Source: Endozoicomonas sp965196975
GTDB lineage: Bacteria > Pseudomonadota > Gammaproteobacteria > Pseudomonadales > Endozoicomonadaceae
Reading direction: 5' to 3'
Assembly (NCBI RefSeq): GCF_965196975.1
Contig: NZ_OZ239981.1
Coordinates: 2,046,001 to 2,110,000, forward strand
DNA: 64,000 bases
The notes below the pieces were generated by a model. The model saw nothing but the letters and a program-made list of their open reading frames with translations, was not told the DNA's origin and made no database searches. Shown one piece after another: positions 27,150-36,678 of this stretch. Position 1 is the stretch's first letter; every line of letters starts with the position of its first letter. The position numbers were made by a program, and so were the translations under genes.

Positions 27150-27482
27150 TCAGCCAGCATCAACATTAAAGCTTTCACCGCAACCACACTCACTGGCAGC
27201 ATTCGGATTGTTAAACTGCAAGCCTTCATTGAGCCCTTCCTTTACAAAGTCCAGCTCTGTGCCATCCAGATAAACCAGACTCTTTGGGTCAACAAACACT
27301 TTGACTTCGTGATCTTCAAAAACCTGATCACCTTCATCAACTACATCCACAAATTCAAGGACATAGGCCATACCAGAGCATCCCGAAGTACGTACACCCA
27401 GCCTGATGCCGAGCCCCTTGCCTCTTCGGGTAAGCTGCCCCCTGATATGACGGGCAGCCGCTTCGGTTACGGTAATTGCCAT
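27150..27482 (-). CDS. iscA: A-type Fe-S carrier IscA
   Basis: 110 residues with the three conserved cysteines of A-type carriers: SGCSG (near residue 36) and CGCGESF (near residues 100-106). It accepts clusters from IscU for transfer to targets. Lies between iscU and hscB in the standard isc order. Confidence 0.96.
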   Translation of the reverse strand: MAITVTEAAARHIRGQLTRRGKGLGIRLGVRTSGCSGMAYVLEFVDVVDEGDQVFEDHEVKVFVDPKSLVYLDGTELDFVKEGLNEGLQFNNPNAASECGCGESFNVDAG

Positions 27483-27586
27483 TTAATACTCCATCCACTT
27501 CCGGGAAATCAACCGATTCCACCGGCTACAATCCTGCACTACTTAATACTTAACTACAGGGCTTCAATACACTACCAGAGACAGCA

Positions 27587-27991
27587 TCAGGCAGCTGGAG
27601 CTGCGTCATCATGCTTCTGCTTGGCTCGATAGTCGTCAATTGCCGCCTTGATAGCATCTTCAGCCAGAACTGAACAGTGAATTTTTACAGGTGGCAGCGC
27701 AAGCTCTTCCGCAATATCAGTATTCTTGATGGTTGCCGCTTCATCCAGCGTCTTACCCTTCATCCATTCTGTTGCCAGGGAACTGGAAGCAATGGCAGAG
27801 CCACACCCATAGGTTTTGAAGCGGGCATCTTCAATGACGCCTTCATCGTTAACCTGAATCTGAAGACGCATGACGTCTCCACACGCTGGAGCACCGACCA
27901 TGCCAGTGCCCACACTTTGAGAATCCTGGTCAAGCTTGCCTACGTTGCGCGGATTCTCGTAGTGATCGATAACCTTTTCGCTGTATGCCAT
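27587..27991 (-). CDS. iscU: Fe-S scaffold IscU
   Basis: 134 residues. The three scaffold cysteines are in GAPACGDVMRLQI, KTYGCGSAIASSS and KIHCSVLAEDA; the HscA-recognition motif LPPVK immediately precedes the last. IscU is the platform on which IscS sulfur and iron form a cluster. The C-terminal tail (KQKHDDAAPAA) is low-complexity. Confidence 0.97.
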   Translation of the reverse strand: MAYSEKVIDHYENPRNVGKLDQDSQSVGTGMVGAPACGDVMRLQIQVNDEGVIEDARFKTYGCGSAIASSSLATEWMKGKTLDEAATIKNTDIAEELALPPVKIHCSVLAEDAIKAAIDDYRAKQKHDDAAPAA

Positions 27992-28053
27992 TTTCCTCTC
28001 CTCCGGGGCAGCTCACCTCAGTGCCTACCCCTAAATTCTGTTAACCCTGAGCG

Positions 28054-29268
28054 TTAATGCGCAACCCACTCAACCTGGCTTAAATCAACACCGTCTTTGT
28101 ACATATCCCACAGAGGGGACAGTTCTCTGAGTTTTGCAACCGCTTCGCGAATCTCAGAAACAGCATGATCCACTTCAGCTTCTGTAGTAAATCGACCCAG
28201 ACTGATTCTCAGGGAACTATGGGCCAGCTCATCGCTCAAACCCAAGGCCCTCAGCACATAAGAAGGCTCAAGACTGGCGGAGGTACATGCCGAGCCAGAA
28301 GAGATGGCAAGGTCTTTCAGGGACATCATCAGAGACTCCCCTTCAACAAAGGCAAAGCTGATATTCAGAATCCCCGGAACTCTCTGCTCAAGAGAACCAT
28401 TAACATGAACTTCTTCCAGATCGGAAAGCTGGGAAAGCACCCTCTCCTTCAGCCCAGTCAGACGTGTTCTTTCGGAATCCATCTCCGCCGCAGCGATACG
28501 ACAGGCCTCACCCATCCCAACAATCTGGTGAGTTGCCAGAGTACCGGAGCGCATGCCCCGCTCATGACCACCACCGTGCATCTGGGACTCCAGGCGAATA
28601 CGAGGCTTGCGGCGAACATAAAGGACACCAATACCTTTCGGGCCATAGAGCTTATGGGCAGAAATAGACAGCAGGTCAACCTTCATGGTTTCCATATTCA
28701 GCGGGATTTTGCCGGCACTTTGTGCTGCATCCACATGGAAAACAATCTTGCGCGAACGGGTCAGATCACCGATCGCTTCAATATCGTTGATCACACCAAT
28801 TTCATTATTGACGTGCATCAAACTAACCAGAATGGTGTCATCCCGCATCGCCTTTTCAACCATCTCAGGCGTAATCAGACCGTCGCTGTCAGGATCCAGG
28901 TAAGTGACTTCAAAGCCCTCCCGTTCCAACTGCCGACAAGTGTCCAAGACAGCCTTATGTTCAATACGGGATGTGATAACGTGCTTACCCTTTTTACTGT
29001 AAAAATGGGCGACACCTTTGATGGCCAGGTTGTCGGACTCGGTAGCACCGGAGGTCCAGACAATCTCTCTTGGGTCAGCGTGAATAAGATCTGCAACTTG
29101 ACGACGGGCATCTTCAACCGCCTCTTCAGCACGCCAGCCGAAAACATGGGAGCGGGAAGCCGGGTTACCGAAATTACCTTCAAGAGAGAGGCACTGAATC
29201 ATCTTCTCAGCCACTCTCGGGTCAACCGGTGTTGTTGCGGAATAATCGAGATAAATAGGTAATTTCAT
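28054..29268 (-). CDS. iscS: Cysteine desulfurase IscS
   Basis: 404 residues from the ATG at 29268, where the protein begins MKLPIYLDYSATTPVDPR exactly as family members do; GGAGAT lies about 10 nt upstream. The PLP lysine is in SAHKLYGPKG (near residue 206) and the persulfide-carrying Cys is in SGSACTSASLEP (near residue 328). It provides sulfur for Fe-S clusters and thiolated tRNA. Confidence 0.97.
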   Translation of the reverse strand: MKLPIYLDYSATTPVDPRVAEKMIQCLSLEGNFGNPASRSHVFGWRAEEAVEDARRQVADLIHADPREIVWTSGATESDNLAIKGVAHFYSKKGKHVITSRIEHKAVLDTCRQLEREGFEVTYLDPDSDGLITPEMVEKAMRDDTILVSLMHVNNEIGVINDIEAIGDLTRSRKIVFHVDAAQSAGKIPLNMETMKVDLLSISAHKLYGPKGIGVLYVRRKPRIRLESQMHGGGHERGMRSGTLATHQIVGMGEACRIAAAEMDSERTRLTGLKERVLSQLSDLEEVHVNGSLEQRVPGILNISFAFVEGESLMMSLKDLAISSGSACTSASLEPSYVLRALGLSDELAHSSLRISLGRFTTEAEVDHAVSEIREAVAKLRELSPLWDMYKDGVDLSQVEWVAH

Positions 29269-29377
29269 CTGGTACATCTCCAGGCAGTCAGTACGCTCAA
29301 TGCCCTTGATTCGCAAAGGGTTAAAATCATCATGCCCCTACACATTCCTCTTTTTTAACAACGTTAAAAAAGATTCC

Positions 29378-29848
29378 TCACAGAATGGTGTCTGCGGCAA
29401 TTTTGTTGTCTTGCTGCTCATCCTGACGAATAGCAACATTTTGCACTTCCCTGCGCGCAACAAGATCAGCGAGGCTGATCCCTCCAAGAAACGAATGAAT
29501 CTGCTCACTCAGGTCCTGCCACAAGTGGTGGGTCAAACAGGTTACGCCTTTCTGGCAACCACCTGCCCCCTTGCACTTTGTTGCGTCTACGGACTCATTG
29601 ACCGCATCGATCACCTGAGCAACATAAATAGCGTCAGCACCACGACTGAGCCGGTACCCTCCCCCGGGCCCCCGCACACTGCAAACCAGATCACCACGAC
29701 GGAGTTTGGAGAACAGCTGCTCCAGGTAAGAGAGAGATATCCCTTGACGATCCGAAATATCTGCGAGAGAAACCGGCCCCTGATCGGCATGAAGTGCCAG
29801 ATCCAGCATGGCGGTCACCGCATAACGTCCTTTGGTCGTCAATCTCAT
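29378..29848 (-). CDS. iscR: Fe-S-sensing repressor IscR
   Basis: 156-residue Rrf2-family regulator. The winged helix-turn-helix covers residues 1-60 (MRLTTKGRYAVTAMLDLALH...GISLSYLEQLFSKLRR), and the [2Fe-2S] ligands are in CKGAGGCQKGVTCLTH (Cys at about 92, 98 and 104). Holo-IscR represses its own operon. It heads the isc operon, with a promoter carrying an IscR-like site about 130 bp upstream. Confidence 0.97.
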   Translation of the reverse strand: MRLTTKGRYAVTAMLDLALHADQGPVSLADISDRQGISLSYLEQLFSKLRRGDLVCSVRGPGGGYRLSRGADAIYVAQVIDAVNESVDATKCKGAGGCQKGVTCLTHHLWQDLSEQIHSFLGGISLADLVARREVQNVAIRQDEQQDNKIAADTIL

Positions 29849-29978
29849 ACAACATCTCTCTTGCTATTCAGGCAGAGTTATCACTCTTGTATCAGTTCCT
29901 AATTACTTTAAGTCCATGACTCTTAACTGCGACTCTCCCAGCAGCAGAATCTTCACAGACTCAAGGTATCTGCATGAA

Positions 29979-30054
29979 ATTATGAAATACCTTAGCAAAA
30001 TAGTCAACTATTAGAGATAAAACAGAAGCGAATAGTCAAATAAAGCGGGGATAT
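29979..30054 (-). promoter_or_regulatory. iscR promoter with candidate IscR type 1 sites
   Basis: On the minus strand -35 TTGACT (30002-30007), a 17-bp spacer and -10 CATAAT (29979-29984) form a good sigma-70 promoter. The 27 bp at 29986-30012 overlap the -35 and resemble, as I recall it, the E. coli iscR operator (ATAGTTGAC... then a ..GG.AT half). A second similar block with CCCCGC...TTGACTAT lies at 30029-30054. Repression by [2Fe-2S]-IscR is the inferred control. Confidence 0.7.
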
Positions 30055-30432
30055 AAAAAGATTTTAAAAAGCAGCTTCATATAATTTTTCGGCATTTTAT
30101 AGAAACAGGAGCCAACTTTCAAAGCGATTACAATTTGCCCAGCCCCAGAGGTTTAATCAACGAACTAAAAGCGCCTACCAAAAGCCCCCTTGAGCAAGGC
30201 ACATGGCGTGACCAGGAGATGCAACCATCTTTATCGAGCTTGCTTTATGAAATTACCACAACCAAGCATACTCTTTACGCACATCAAAAATTCACAGGTC
30301 ATCGAGTCACACAACGGCAACTCAACGACCTCTGACAATTGAATTCAGACCAGCTTAGCCCTGGAGAAACAACAACCCTGAATAATAAGTAAGGGCTATA
30401 GGAACCACTCCGATAAGAAGGCTAACAACAAA
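30055..30432. other. Intergenic region between cysE and the isc promoter
   Basis: About 380 bp without a convincing gene. A 66-codon plus-strand frame at 30135-30335 has no ribosome binding site and no recognisable motif. Confidence 0.45.
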
Positions 30433-31251
30433 TCAGGAAACAGCCTCTCTGGAGTCATCCTTAACCGGCGCAAAGTCCTCTTTCTTCAATTCAGGCAGTG
30501 GTCGCACCTTGCACTCGAGGCCATTGTCTTTTAACACCTGGCACAAAGTCTCAAAGCGTGAATCCACTTCATGGAGATGATCCAGCATGGCCGAAATGGC
30601 ATGAGCCGTTGGGTCAGGCATTTCAGACGTGACAGCATAAGCATCAAAGCCCATTTTTTCTGCAATTTTTTCTGCATTGGCATGACGGCGCTCACCATTG
30701 CTGCCAGCAACCTCTGGCTTCTTCACAATCCTGCCGGGAATCCCAACAACCGTCGCGCCGGGGGGCACTTCACGCACAACCACCGCATTTGACCCAACCC
30801 GGGCCCCCTCTCCCACAACAAATGGCCCAAGCACTTTGGCTCCAGCACCTACAACAACGCCATTAGCCAGTGTAGGATGCCGTTTACCCTGATTCGCAGG
30901 ATGCTCCTTACCTTTATTAGGAGAAGTCCCCCCCAGTGTCACACCGTGATAAAGAGTAACATCATCGTGTATTACGGCGGTTTCACCAATAACAACGCCC
31001 ATACCATGATCGATAAAAAAGCGTCGCCCAATGGTCGCTCCCGGATGTATCTCAATGCCGGTCAACCAGCGGTTGAATGTTGAAAGCATACGCCCCAACC
31101 ACAGAAACCCTGACTTCCAGAGTTTATGAGAAACCCTGTGCAGTAAAAGCGCGTGCAGCCCGGGGTAATTCGTAACCACCTCAAACGTATTACGAGCCGC
31201 CGGATCACGGTCCATTACCGTTTTAATGTCTTCTTTTATTCGCTCAAACAT
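30433..31251 (-). CDS. cysE: Serine O-acetyltransferase CysE
   Basis: 272 residues from the ATG at 31251 (MFERIKEDIKTVMDRDPAAR). The left-handed beta-helix is visible as hexapeptide repeats around IHPGATIGRRFFIDHGMGVVIGETAVI, with the catalytic His residues in that stretch and HGVTLGG. It makes O-acetylserine from serine and acetyl-CoA, the first step of cysteine synthesis, and so supplies the substrate of IscS. The C-terminal extension beyond residue 190 is longer than the minimal core. Located between trmJ and iscR, as in Pseudomonas. Confidence 0.95.
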   Translation of the reverse strand: MFERIKEDIKTVMDRDPAARNTFEVVTNYPGLHALLLHRVSHKLWKSGFLWLGRMLSTFNRWLTGIEIHPGATIGRRFFIDHGMGVVIGETAVIHDDVTLYHGVTLGGTSPNKGKEHPANQGKRHPTLANGVVVGAGAKVLGPFVVGEGARVGSNAVVVREVPPGATVVGIPGRIVKKPEVAGSNGERRHANAEKIAEKMGFDAYAVTSEMPDPTAHAISAMLDHLHEVDSRFETLCQVLKDNGLECKVRPLPELKKEDFAPVKDDSREAVS

Positions 31252-31405
31252 GGTCTGCGCCTGTCTGTTATTTTCCCTGCTGGATCGTGGGAAGATAACG
31301 CCAATCTTACCGCCCCACAATCGTCAAAGCTTCTGACCAATAATTAGCAAATCAACGATATTCAGAAGCCTCCATCACTGCTTTGAAAACAAGCAGCTAC
31401 TGTAT

Positions 31406-32146
31406 TCACTCTTTTTCTTCAGAACCAAGACATCGCTGAGTCTCTGACAGAATCCCCCGCAGAATGCTCAGCTCAACACGGTCCGGACGTACCCGGCCAT
31501 AAAGCCGTCTCAACTTAGCCATGATCTTCTCGTGACTGCTGTGATCAAGGAAACCAATCTCCATCAGCACCTGATACAGATGATCATAGTAACGCTCCAT
31601 ATCATCCATATTTGCCAATTCATGACTGCGAGGCTGTGGCATCTCAAGCGCTTCAGCGCTGATCAACTGCATCATCCGCAATTCGTAACAAAGTACCTGT
31701 ACTGCAGCTCCAAGATTGAGTGAACTGAACGCTTCATTGGTTGGAATATGAACCTGCAGATGGCAGCGTCTCAATTGCTCATTGGTCAGACCTTTATCTT
31801 CCCGACCAAAAATCAACGCAACTTTATGAGTCTTTGCTTCATCAATGATACTCTGGGCACAGTCTCGAGGATCCACCAGCGGGAGAGACACCCCTCTCAC
31901 TCGCGCACTGGTACCAACCACAAACTGGCAATCCGCAAGAGCCTCATCCAACGTTTCACAAACCCTGGCATTTCTCAGGATATCGTCAGCTCCAGAGGCC
32001 AGCGCTGTTGCGGTACCGGATGGAAAGTCATCAGGCGCGACCAGACATAACTGGCTTAACCCCATGGTTTTCATAGCACGGGCAGCAGCCCCGATGTTAC
32101 CGGGATGGGAAGGATTAACCAGTACAATGGAAATATTGTCGAGCAC
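31406..32146 (-). CDS. trmJ: tRNA (Cm32/Um32) methyltransferase TrmJ
   Basis: 246-residue SPOUT-class methyltransferase. The N-terminus IVLVNPSHPGNIGAAARAMKTMG and the knot motifs LIFGREDKGLTNEQL (near residue 112) and IPTNEAFSSLNLGAAVQVL (near residue 135) are diagnostic. It 2'-O-methylates position 32 of several tRNAs. It precedes cysE on the same strand and is divergent from suhB. Confidence 0.95.
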   Translation of the reverse strand: MLDNISIVLVNPSHPGNIGAAARAMKTMGLSQLCLVAPDDFPSGTATALASGADDILRNARVCETLDEALADCQFVVGTSARVRGVSLPLVDPRDCAQSIIDEAKTHKVALIFGREDKGLTNEQLRRCHLQVHIPTNEAFSSLNLGAAVQVLCYELRMMQLISAEALEMPQPRSHELANMDDMERYYDHLYQVLMEIGFLDHSSHEKIMAKLRRLYGRVRPDRVELSILRGILSETQRCLGSEEKE

Positions 32147-32464
32147 CGCAGGAATCTCTAGCTTTGTGTAGTATCAGCCCGTCAGTGTACTCAAATTACG
32201 GCCAATGCCAAGCTTATAGTAAAACTACTGACCAGTGGAGGCACATGCTCCATTGCAAGTTAAAGCGCATCCTGTCAGAATCCGCTCCCACTTTTTCGTA
32301 AAAATATTGTCATCTCTACTGGACAAACGTTTTTACACGCTGGATGGCTGCGCAGCTGATTGAGCGATACCCCTACTCATCACTGCCAGGATACAAACGG
32401 ATCTGCGAATCCGGTATAATTCCATCCCCATACGATCTTTCACATTTCAGATGTAATTAAGCCT
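32147..32464. promoter_or_regulatory. Divergent trmJ/suhB intergenic region with suhB -10 candidate
   Basis: 318 bp. A TATAAT hexamer at 32415-32420, 45 bp before the suhB start, is the best -10 candidate on the plus strand; the -35 position (TACAAA at 32392) is weak. No RNA gene is recognised. Confidence 0.4.
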
Positions 32465-33283
32465 ATGCAACCGATGGTTAATATGGCGCTGCGTGCAGCG
32501 CGCCAGGCTGGCGAAATCATAGCCCGCGCCTACAAAGATCTCGATCACGTCAATGTCGAGTTCAAAAGCCGTAACGACTTTGTAACCGAGGTAGACAAGG
32601 CTGCTGAGAAAGCCATTATCGCTTCTCTGAGCAAAACCTACCCTGACCATGGATTCTACGGTGAAGAAAGCGGACACCGTGAAGGCAAAGGCGAAGGCAA
32701 AGATTACCTCTGGATCATCGACCCTCTTGACGGCACCACCAACTTCATCAATGGCATCCCGCATTTTGCGGTATCCATTGCCGTTCAATACCGTGGCCGT
32801 CTTGAACACGCCGTTATTCTTGACCCCCTCAAAGAGGAAGAGTACTGCGCCAGCCGTGGCCATGGTGCCACCCTGAACAGTAAGCGCATCCGCGTAGGCA
32901 ATCGCAGAAACCTGGAAGGCGCCCTGATCGGTACCGGCATCCCATTCATGAACCCGGGCATCAACCATCTGGACAGCTACCTGAACATGATGAGAACCCT
33001 GCTGGGCGATACCGCTGGCATTCGCCGCGCCGGCTCTGCAGCGCTGGACCTGGCTTATGTTGCCGCTGGTCGCCTGGATGCGTTCTGGGAAATCGGCCTG
33101 CAGGATTATGATATGGCCGCAGGCGTTCTGATGATTCAGGAAGCCGGCGGTCTGGTTGGCGACTTTAAAGGTGGTCACACCTACATGAAGAACAATCAGA
33201 TCGTTGCCGGTAACAGCGGCTGTTTCAAAGAGATGCTGAAGCGAATCAGGCCTTTCGTTACCGAAGGCATGTTCCGTTACTGA
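32465..33283 (+). CDS. suhB: Inositol monophosphatase family protein SuhB
   Basis: 272 residues. Metal-binding motifs are GEESG (near residue 66), IDPLDGTTNFINGIPHF (near residue 86) and the C-terminal WEIGLQDYDMAAG (near residue 210). SuhB hydrolyses inositol monophosphate in vitro and acts in rRNA transcription antitermination. Codon use is more G/C-rich than the neighbours. Ends in a strong bidirectional terminator shared with the convergent VanZ-like gene. Confidence 0.96.
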   Translation: MQPMVNMALRAARQAGEIIARAYKDLDHVNVEFKSRNDFVTEVDKAAEKAIIASLSKTYPDHGFYGEESGHREGKGEGKDYLWIIDPLDGTTNFINGIPHFAVSIAVQYRGRLEHAVILDPLKEEEYCASRGHGATLNSKRIRVGNRRNLEGALIGTGIPFMNPGINHLDSYLNMMRTLLGDTAGIRRAGSAALDLAYVAAGRLDAFWEIGLQDYDMAAGVLMIQEAGGLVGDFKGGHTYMKNNQIVAGNSGCFKEMLKRIRPFVTEGMFRY

Positions 33284-33289
33284 TTAGAT

Positions 33290-33319
33290 AAAAAGTGAGG
33301 CACTTACGCCTCACTTTTT
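33290..33319. terminator. Bidirectional intrinsic terminator after suhB
   Basis: Perfect 12-bp stem AAAAAGTGAGGC / GCCTCACTTTTT with loop ACTTAC, U-rich on both strands. The stop codon of the VanZ-like gene lies in the loop. Confidence 0.9.
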
Positions 33320-33693
33320 CTTTTCTGACATTGCCAGATCAATTGGCAACCTACATAAAACATCAGAATACCAACCCCATCAGCCAGCATATCCCCCAGG
33401 GAAAAATCCCGATACCCACTCTGCCCCTGCAACACCTCAATCAACACGCCGAACATCATTAACAGCACTGGCTTGCGAAAGCCCCAGACCGTCGATGGAT
33501 AGGCCAAAACCTCCATGACAAACGCCAGCACAAAAAACACCAGCGCGTGCTTGACCTTATCATTCATAAAACCGGAAGGATCAGCCTCACCCGGAATTAA
33601 CGACATTACCAGAACAATAACAAGCAGAGATAAAAACAGAACCCGACACAACGCTACCGGCACTCTCTGCATACGACGTAATGAGAAAAACAC
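33304..33693 (-). CDS. VanZ-like family membrane protein
   Basis: About 129 residues from a GTG at 33693 preceded by a G-rich ribosome binding site; a TTG at 33708 and an ATG at 33672 are alternatives. Four hydrophobic segments are present. The conserved family residues are NDKVKHALVFFVLAF near the middle and IEVLQGQSGYRDFSLGDMLADGVG toward the end. The role of VanZ-like proteins outside glycopeptide resistance is unknown. It is convergent with suhB. Confidence 0.75.
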   Translation of the reverse strand: MFFSLRRMQRVPVALCRVLFLSLLVIVLVMSLIPGEADPSGFMNDKVKHALVFFVLAFVMEVLAYPSTVWGFRKPVLLMMFGVLIEVLQGQSGYRDFSLGDMLADGVGILMFYVGCQLIWQCQKRKSEA

Positions 33694-33716
33694 ACATCCC
33701 CCCAACAACTACTCAT

Positions 33717-33747
33717 AAAAAAACCGGCGAAAACGCCGGTTTTTTTT
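33717..33747. terminator. Bidirectional intrinsic terminator after secF
   Basis: Stem AAAACCGGCG / CGCCGGTTTT with loop AAAA, extended by A and T runs on both sides, 20 bp after the secF stop codon. It ends the secDF transcript and may also serve the opposite strand. Confidence 0.9.
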
Positions 33748-33766
33748 AACCTCTGAAGCTCGCCCG

Positions 33767-34693
33767 TTATGGCATCTGGTCGAGATCTTCATTTTCCTTC
33801 ACTGGAACGATCAGATCTTCCCTGCTGATTCTCATATAGATCAGCATATTCGAAGCGATATAAATGGAGGAATAGGTACCCACACCCACGCCCACAATCA
33901 ATGCCAGGGCAAAGTTGTGAATCATATCACCACCAAAAAGGAACAACGCCAGCAACACCATCAAGGTGGTACCGGAAGTTGCCAATGTACGACCCAGGGT
34001 CTGGGTCAATGAAACATTGATAATTTCCTCTGCATCACCTTTTCTCAGCTTGCGGAAGTTCTCACGGATACGGTCATAAACAATGATCGTATCGTTCAGG
34101 GAGTAACCTATCACCGCAAGCAGCGCTGCCATCACCGTCAGGTCAAACTGCAATCCTAACAGGGCAAACAGCCCCAGAGTAAAAATCACATCGTGAGCCA
34201 GCGACAGAATAGCACCAACAGAGAACTTGAACTGGAAGCGGAAAGCAATGTACAGAGTGATCAGCAGCATGGCGAACAGCATACCAAGACCACCTTGCTC
34301 CCTCAGCCTCTCACCCACCTGAGGTCCGACAAACTCAACCCGGACGGCTTCAACATTTCCGTCATAGTTCTGATCCAGAAGACTGGCAACCGCCGCCCCC
34401 ATTTTCGGGTCATCCCCAGGGATACGAACCAGAATATCCTCAGCCGAACCAAACTCCTGAACAACAATATTCTCATAACCAGCCGTTGCCAGCTGATCAC
34501 GAATATCAGACGTTTTCACCGGTTGGTCATAAACCAGCTCAATCAGCGTACCACCGGTAAAATCCAGCCCCCAGTTTATCCCTTTAACCGCAAGAGCCCC
34601 GAATGAACCCAGCATTAACAACAGCGACAGCACCGAAGCGAAGGAGCGCAGCCGCATGAAATTTATGATTTTCAAATCATTCATCACTGCCAC
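33767..34693 (-). CDS. secF: Protein translocase subunit SecF
   Basis: 308 residues with six membrane helices. The periplasmic P1 start is GINWGLDFTGGTLIEL (near residues 38-53), and the later helices contain AVIGYSLNDTIIVYDRIREN (near residue 216), the proton-path signature. Works with SecD and YajC to use the proton gradient to pull exported proteins through SecYEG. Starts 1 nt after the secD stop codon. Confidence 0.97.
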   Translation of the reverse strand: MAVMNDLKIINFMRLRSFASVLSLLLMLGSFGALAVKGINWGLDFTGGTLIELVYDQPVKTSDIRDQLATAGYENIVVQEFGSAEDILVRIPGDDPKMGAAVASLLDQNYDGNVEAVRVEFVGPQVGERLREQGGLGMLFAMLLITLYIAFRFQFKFSVGAILSLAHDVIFTLGLFALLGLQFDLTVMAALLAVIGYSLNDTIIVYDRIRENFRKLRKGDAEEIINVSLTQTLGRTLATSGTTLMVLLALFLFGGDMIHNFALALIVGVGVGTYSSIYIASNMLIYMRISREDLIVPVKENEDLDQMP

Positions 34694-34694
34694 C

Positions 34695-36563
34695 TCAAAT
34701 ATACAGTTTCTTCAGGTTACGACCACCGTGGGTCAGGTTAACCAGAGCACGCGTCAGAACAATGGCTGTGAACATGGACGTCAGAATACCGATACACAGG
34801 GTTACGGCAAAGCCTTTTATTGGGCCGGTTCCCACCGCAAACAGAATGATACCCACGAGCAGGGTTGTGATATTACCATCGAAGATGGACACAAACGCCC
34901 GATCGAAACCGTCATGAATTGCTCGCTGAATCGGCCGCCCATTGCGAATCTCTTCCCGAATACGAGAGAAAATCAGAACATTGGCGTCCACCGCCATACC
35001 CAGCGTCAACACAATACCGGCAATACCCGGCATCGTGAGTGTGGCGCCAAACAAGCTCATCACCGCCATCAACAGCACAAGATTCATGGCCAGGGCAATA
35101 TTCGCCAGCAAACCAAACACCCGATAAACAACAACCATGAAGATCAGAAGTAGAAACAGACCGATAACGGTAGAATGAACACCCATCTGGATATTCTCTG
35201 CACCAAGGCTTGGACCCACCGTTCTTTCTTCTGCGAAATACATCGGAGCTGCAAGGGAACCCGCTCTCAACAGCAGCGCCAGCTCAGAGGCCTCTGCCGT
35301 TGAGTTCAGACCGGTAATACGGAACTGGTTACCCAATGCACTCTGAATGGTTGCCAGACTGATAATGCTTTCTTCCTGCTGGAAACTCTGAATAGTTTCC
35401 TTAATCTGCTTACCATCTACTGTCTTGGTGACAACCTTGGTCACAGGCTTCTGCTCAATGAAGATCACCGCCATGGCACGCCCTACGTTGTTACGCGTGG
35501 CTCGGTTCATTACGGTACCGCCATGACTGTCCAGGTTGATATTAACCTGCGGCTGGCCGGTCTGGGCATCAAAGTTGGACTGAGCGCTGGAAACCTGATC
35601 ACCGGTAATGATGATGTCCCGCTCAAGATCCACTGGAGGACGACGGGAATCCCTGAAACTGAACGACTCTGTACTGGCTCTGGAGGCATTTGGCAGTGCT
35701 TCAAGGCGGAACTGCAGGTTGGCGGTTTTACCCAGAATACGCTTCGCTTCTGCCGTATCCTGAACACCCGGCAGTTCAACCACGATACCGTTACGTCCCT
35801 GACGCTGAACCAGTGGCTCAGAAACACCCAGTTCATTGACACGGTTACGTACCGTTGTCAGGTTCTGTCGCACCGCATAATCTTCAATCTCTTTAATCGC
35901 CGTTTCAGAGTAACGATAAGAAAGCACAGAACGACCATTAACTTCAGAGTTTTCTACCGTCAGATCCGGAAAATCTTTGCTGATCAGGCGAGCGGCCTTA
36001 TCGCGGGACGAAGCATCATTAAATGCCATCTGTCGCGCACCATCAGCACGCTCTGGCATCGTACGATAACGAAGCTTTTCTTTACGGAGGGAGGATCGGA
36101 TTTCTGAGGTAGCAATGTCCATTTTCAGCTGAAGGGCTTTAGCCGTATCGACCTCCAGCAGGAAGTGAACACCACCGGAAAGATCAAGCCCGAGCTTCAT
36201 TGGGTATGCCCCAATAGAAGTCAACCATTCTGGCGTAGTCTGAGCCAGGTTGATGGCAACAACATAATCATCACCAAGTACTTCTTTGATCAGCGATTTT
36301 GACAACTGCTGCTGATCAGCACGGTTAAGACGAATCAGCAATGCCTTGTCGTCAAGCTCAACAGACTTAACATCAACATTGGCAGCTGCCAACGCCTTTT
36401 CAGCACGCTGCTGAACTCGCTCATCCATCACTCTGGACGAACTGGCACCAGTCACCTGTACTGCGGGGTCTGCGGGATAAAGATTGGGAAGGGCATAAAG
36501 AAACCCGAGACCTACGATGACCAGAATCAGCAGGTACTTCCACAATGGATAGCGATTGAGCAT
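34695..36563 (-). CDS. secD: Protein translocase subunit SecD
   Basis: 622 residues. One N-terminal membrane helix, a large periplasmic region (opening with GLDLSGGVHFLLEVD near residue 116), then five helices including GIVLTLGMAVDANVLIFSRIREE (near residue 520) with the conserved Asp. It forms one functional unit with SecF immediately downstream. A hairpin lies between yajC and secD. Confidence 0.97.
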   Translation of the reverse strand: MLNRYPLWKYLLILVIVGLGFLYALPNLYPADPAVQVTGASSSRVMDERVQQRAEKALAAANVDVKSVELDDKALLIRLNRADQQQLSKSLIKEVLGDDYVVAINLAQTTPEWLTSIGAYPMKLGLDLSGGVHFLLEVDTAKALQLKMDIATSEIRSSLRKEKLRYRTMPERADGARQMAFNDASSRDKAARLISKDFPDLTVENSEVNGRSVLSYRYSETAIKEIEDYAVRQNLTTVRNRVNELGVSEPLVQRQGRNGIVVELPGVQDTAEAKRILGKTANLQFRLEALPNASRASTESFSFRDSRRPPVDLERDIIITGDQVSSAQSNFDAQTGQPQVNINLDSHGGTVMNRATRNNVGRAMAVIFIEQKPVTKVVTKTVDGKQIKETIQSFQQEESIISLATIQSALGNQFRITGLNSTAEASELALLLRAGSLAAPMYFAEERTVGPSLGAENIQMGVHSTVIGLFLLLIFMVVVYRVFGLLANIALAMNLVLLMAVMSLFGATLTMPGIAGIVLTLGMAVDANVLIFSRIREEIRNGRPIQRAIHDGFDRAFVSIFDGNITTLLVGIILFAVGTGPIKGFAVTLCIGILTSMFTAIVLTRALVNLTHGGRNLKKLYI

Positions 36564-36641
36564 GGCTCACCGGTTCCTGATTTAATAGTGAAGCGCCATA
36601 GAGGCATTGTTATACGACGTTTGGCACAGTCCATTTGGTGA

Positions 36642-36672
36642 AAAAAAGCAGCCTGAAAGAGGCTGCTTTTTT
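36642..36672. terminator. Hairpin between yajC and secD
   Basis: 13-bp stem AAAAAAGCAGCCT / AGGCTGCTTTTTT with a 5-nt loop, a canonical intrinsic terminator on both strands, 7 bp after the yajC stop codon. It would separate or attenuate yajC and secDF transcription. Confidence 0.85.
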
Positions 36673-36678
36673 CAAAGC

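Noticed and set aside
28165..29262. 365-codon open frame antisense to iscS
   Set aside because: It is a mirror of the strongly conserved iscS coding sequence; no ribosome binding site or domain is visible.
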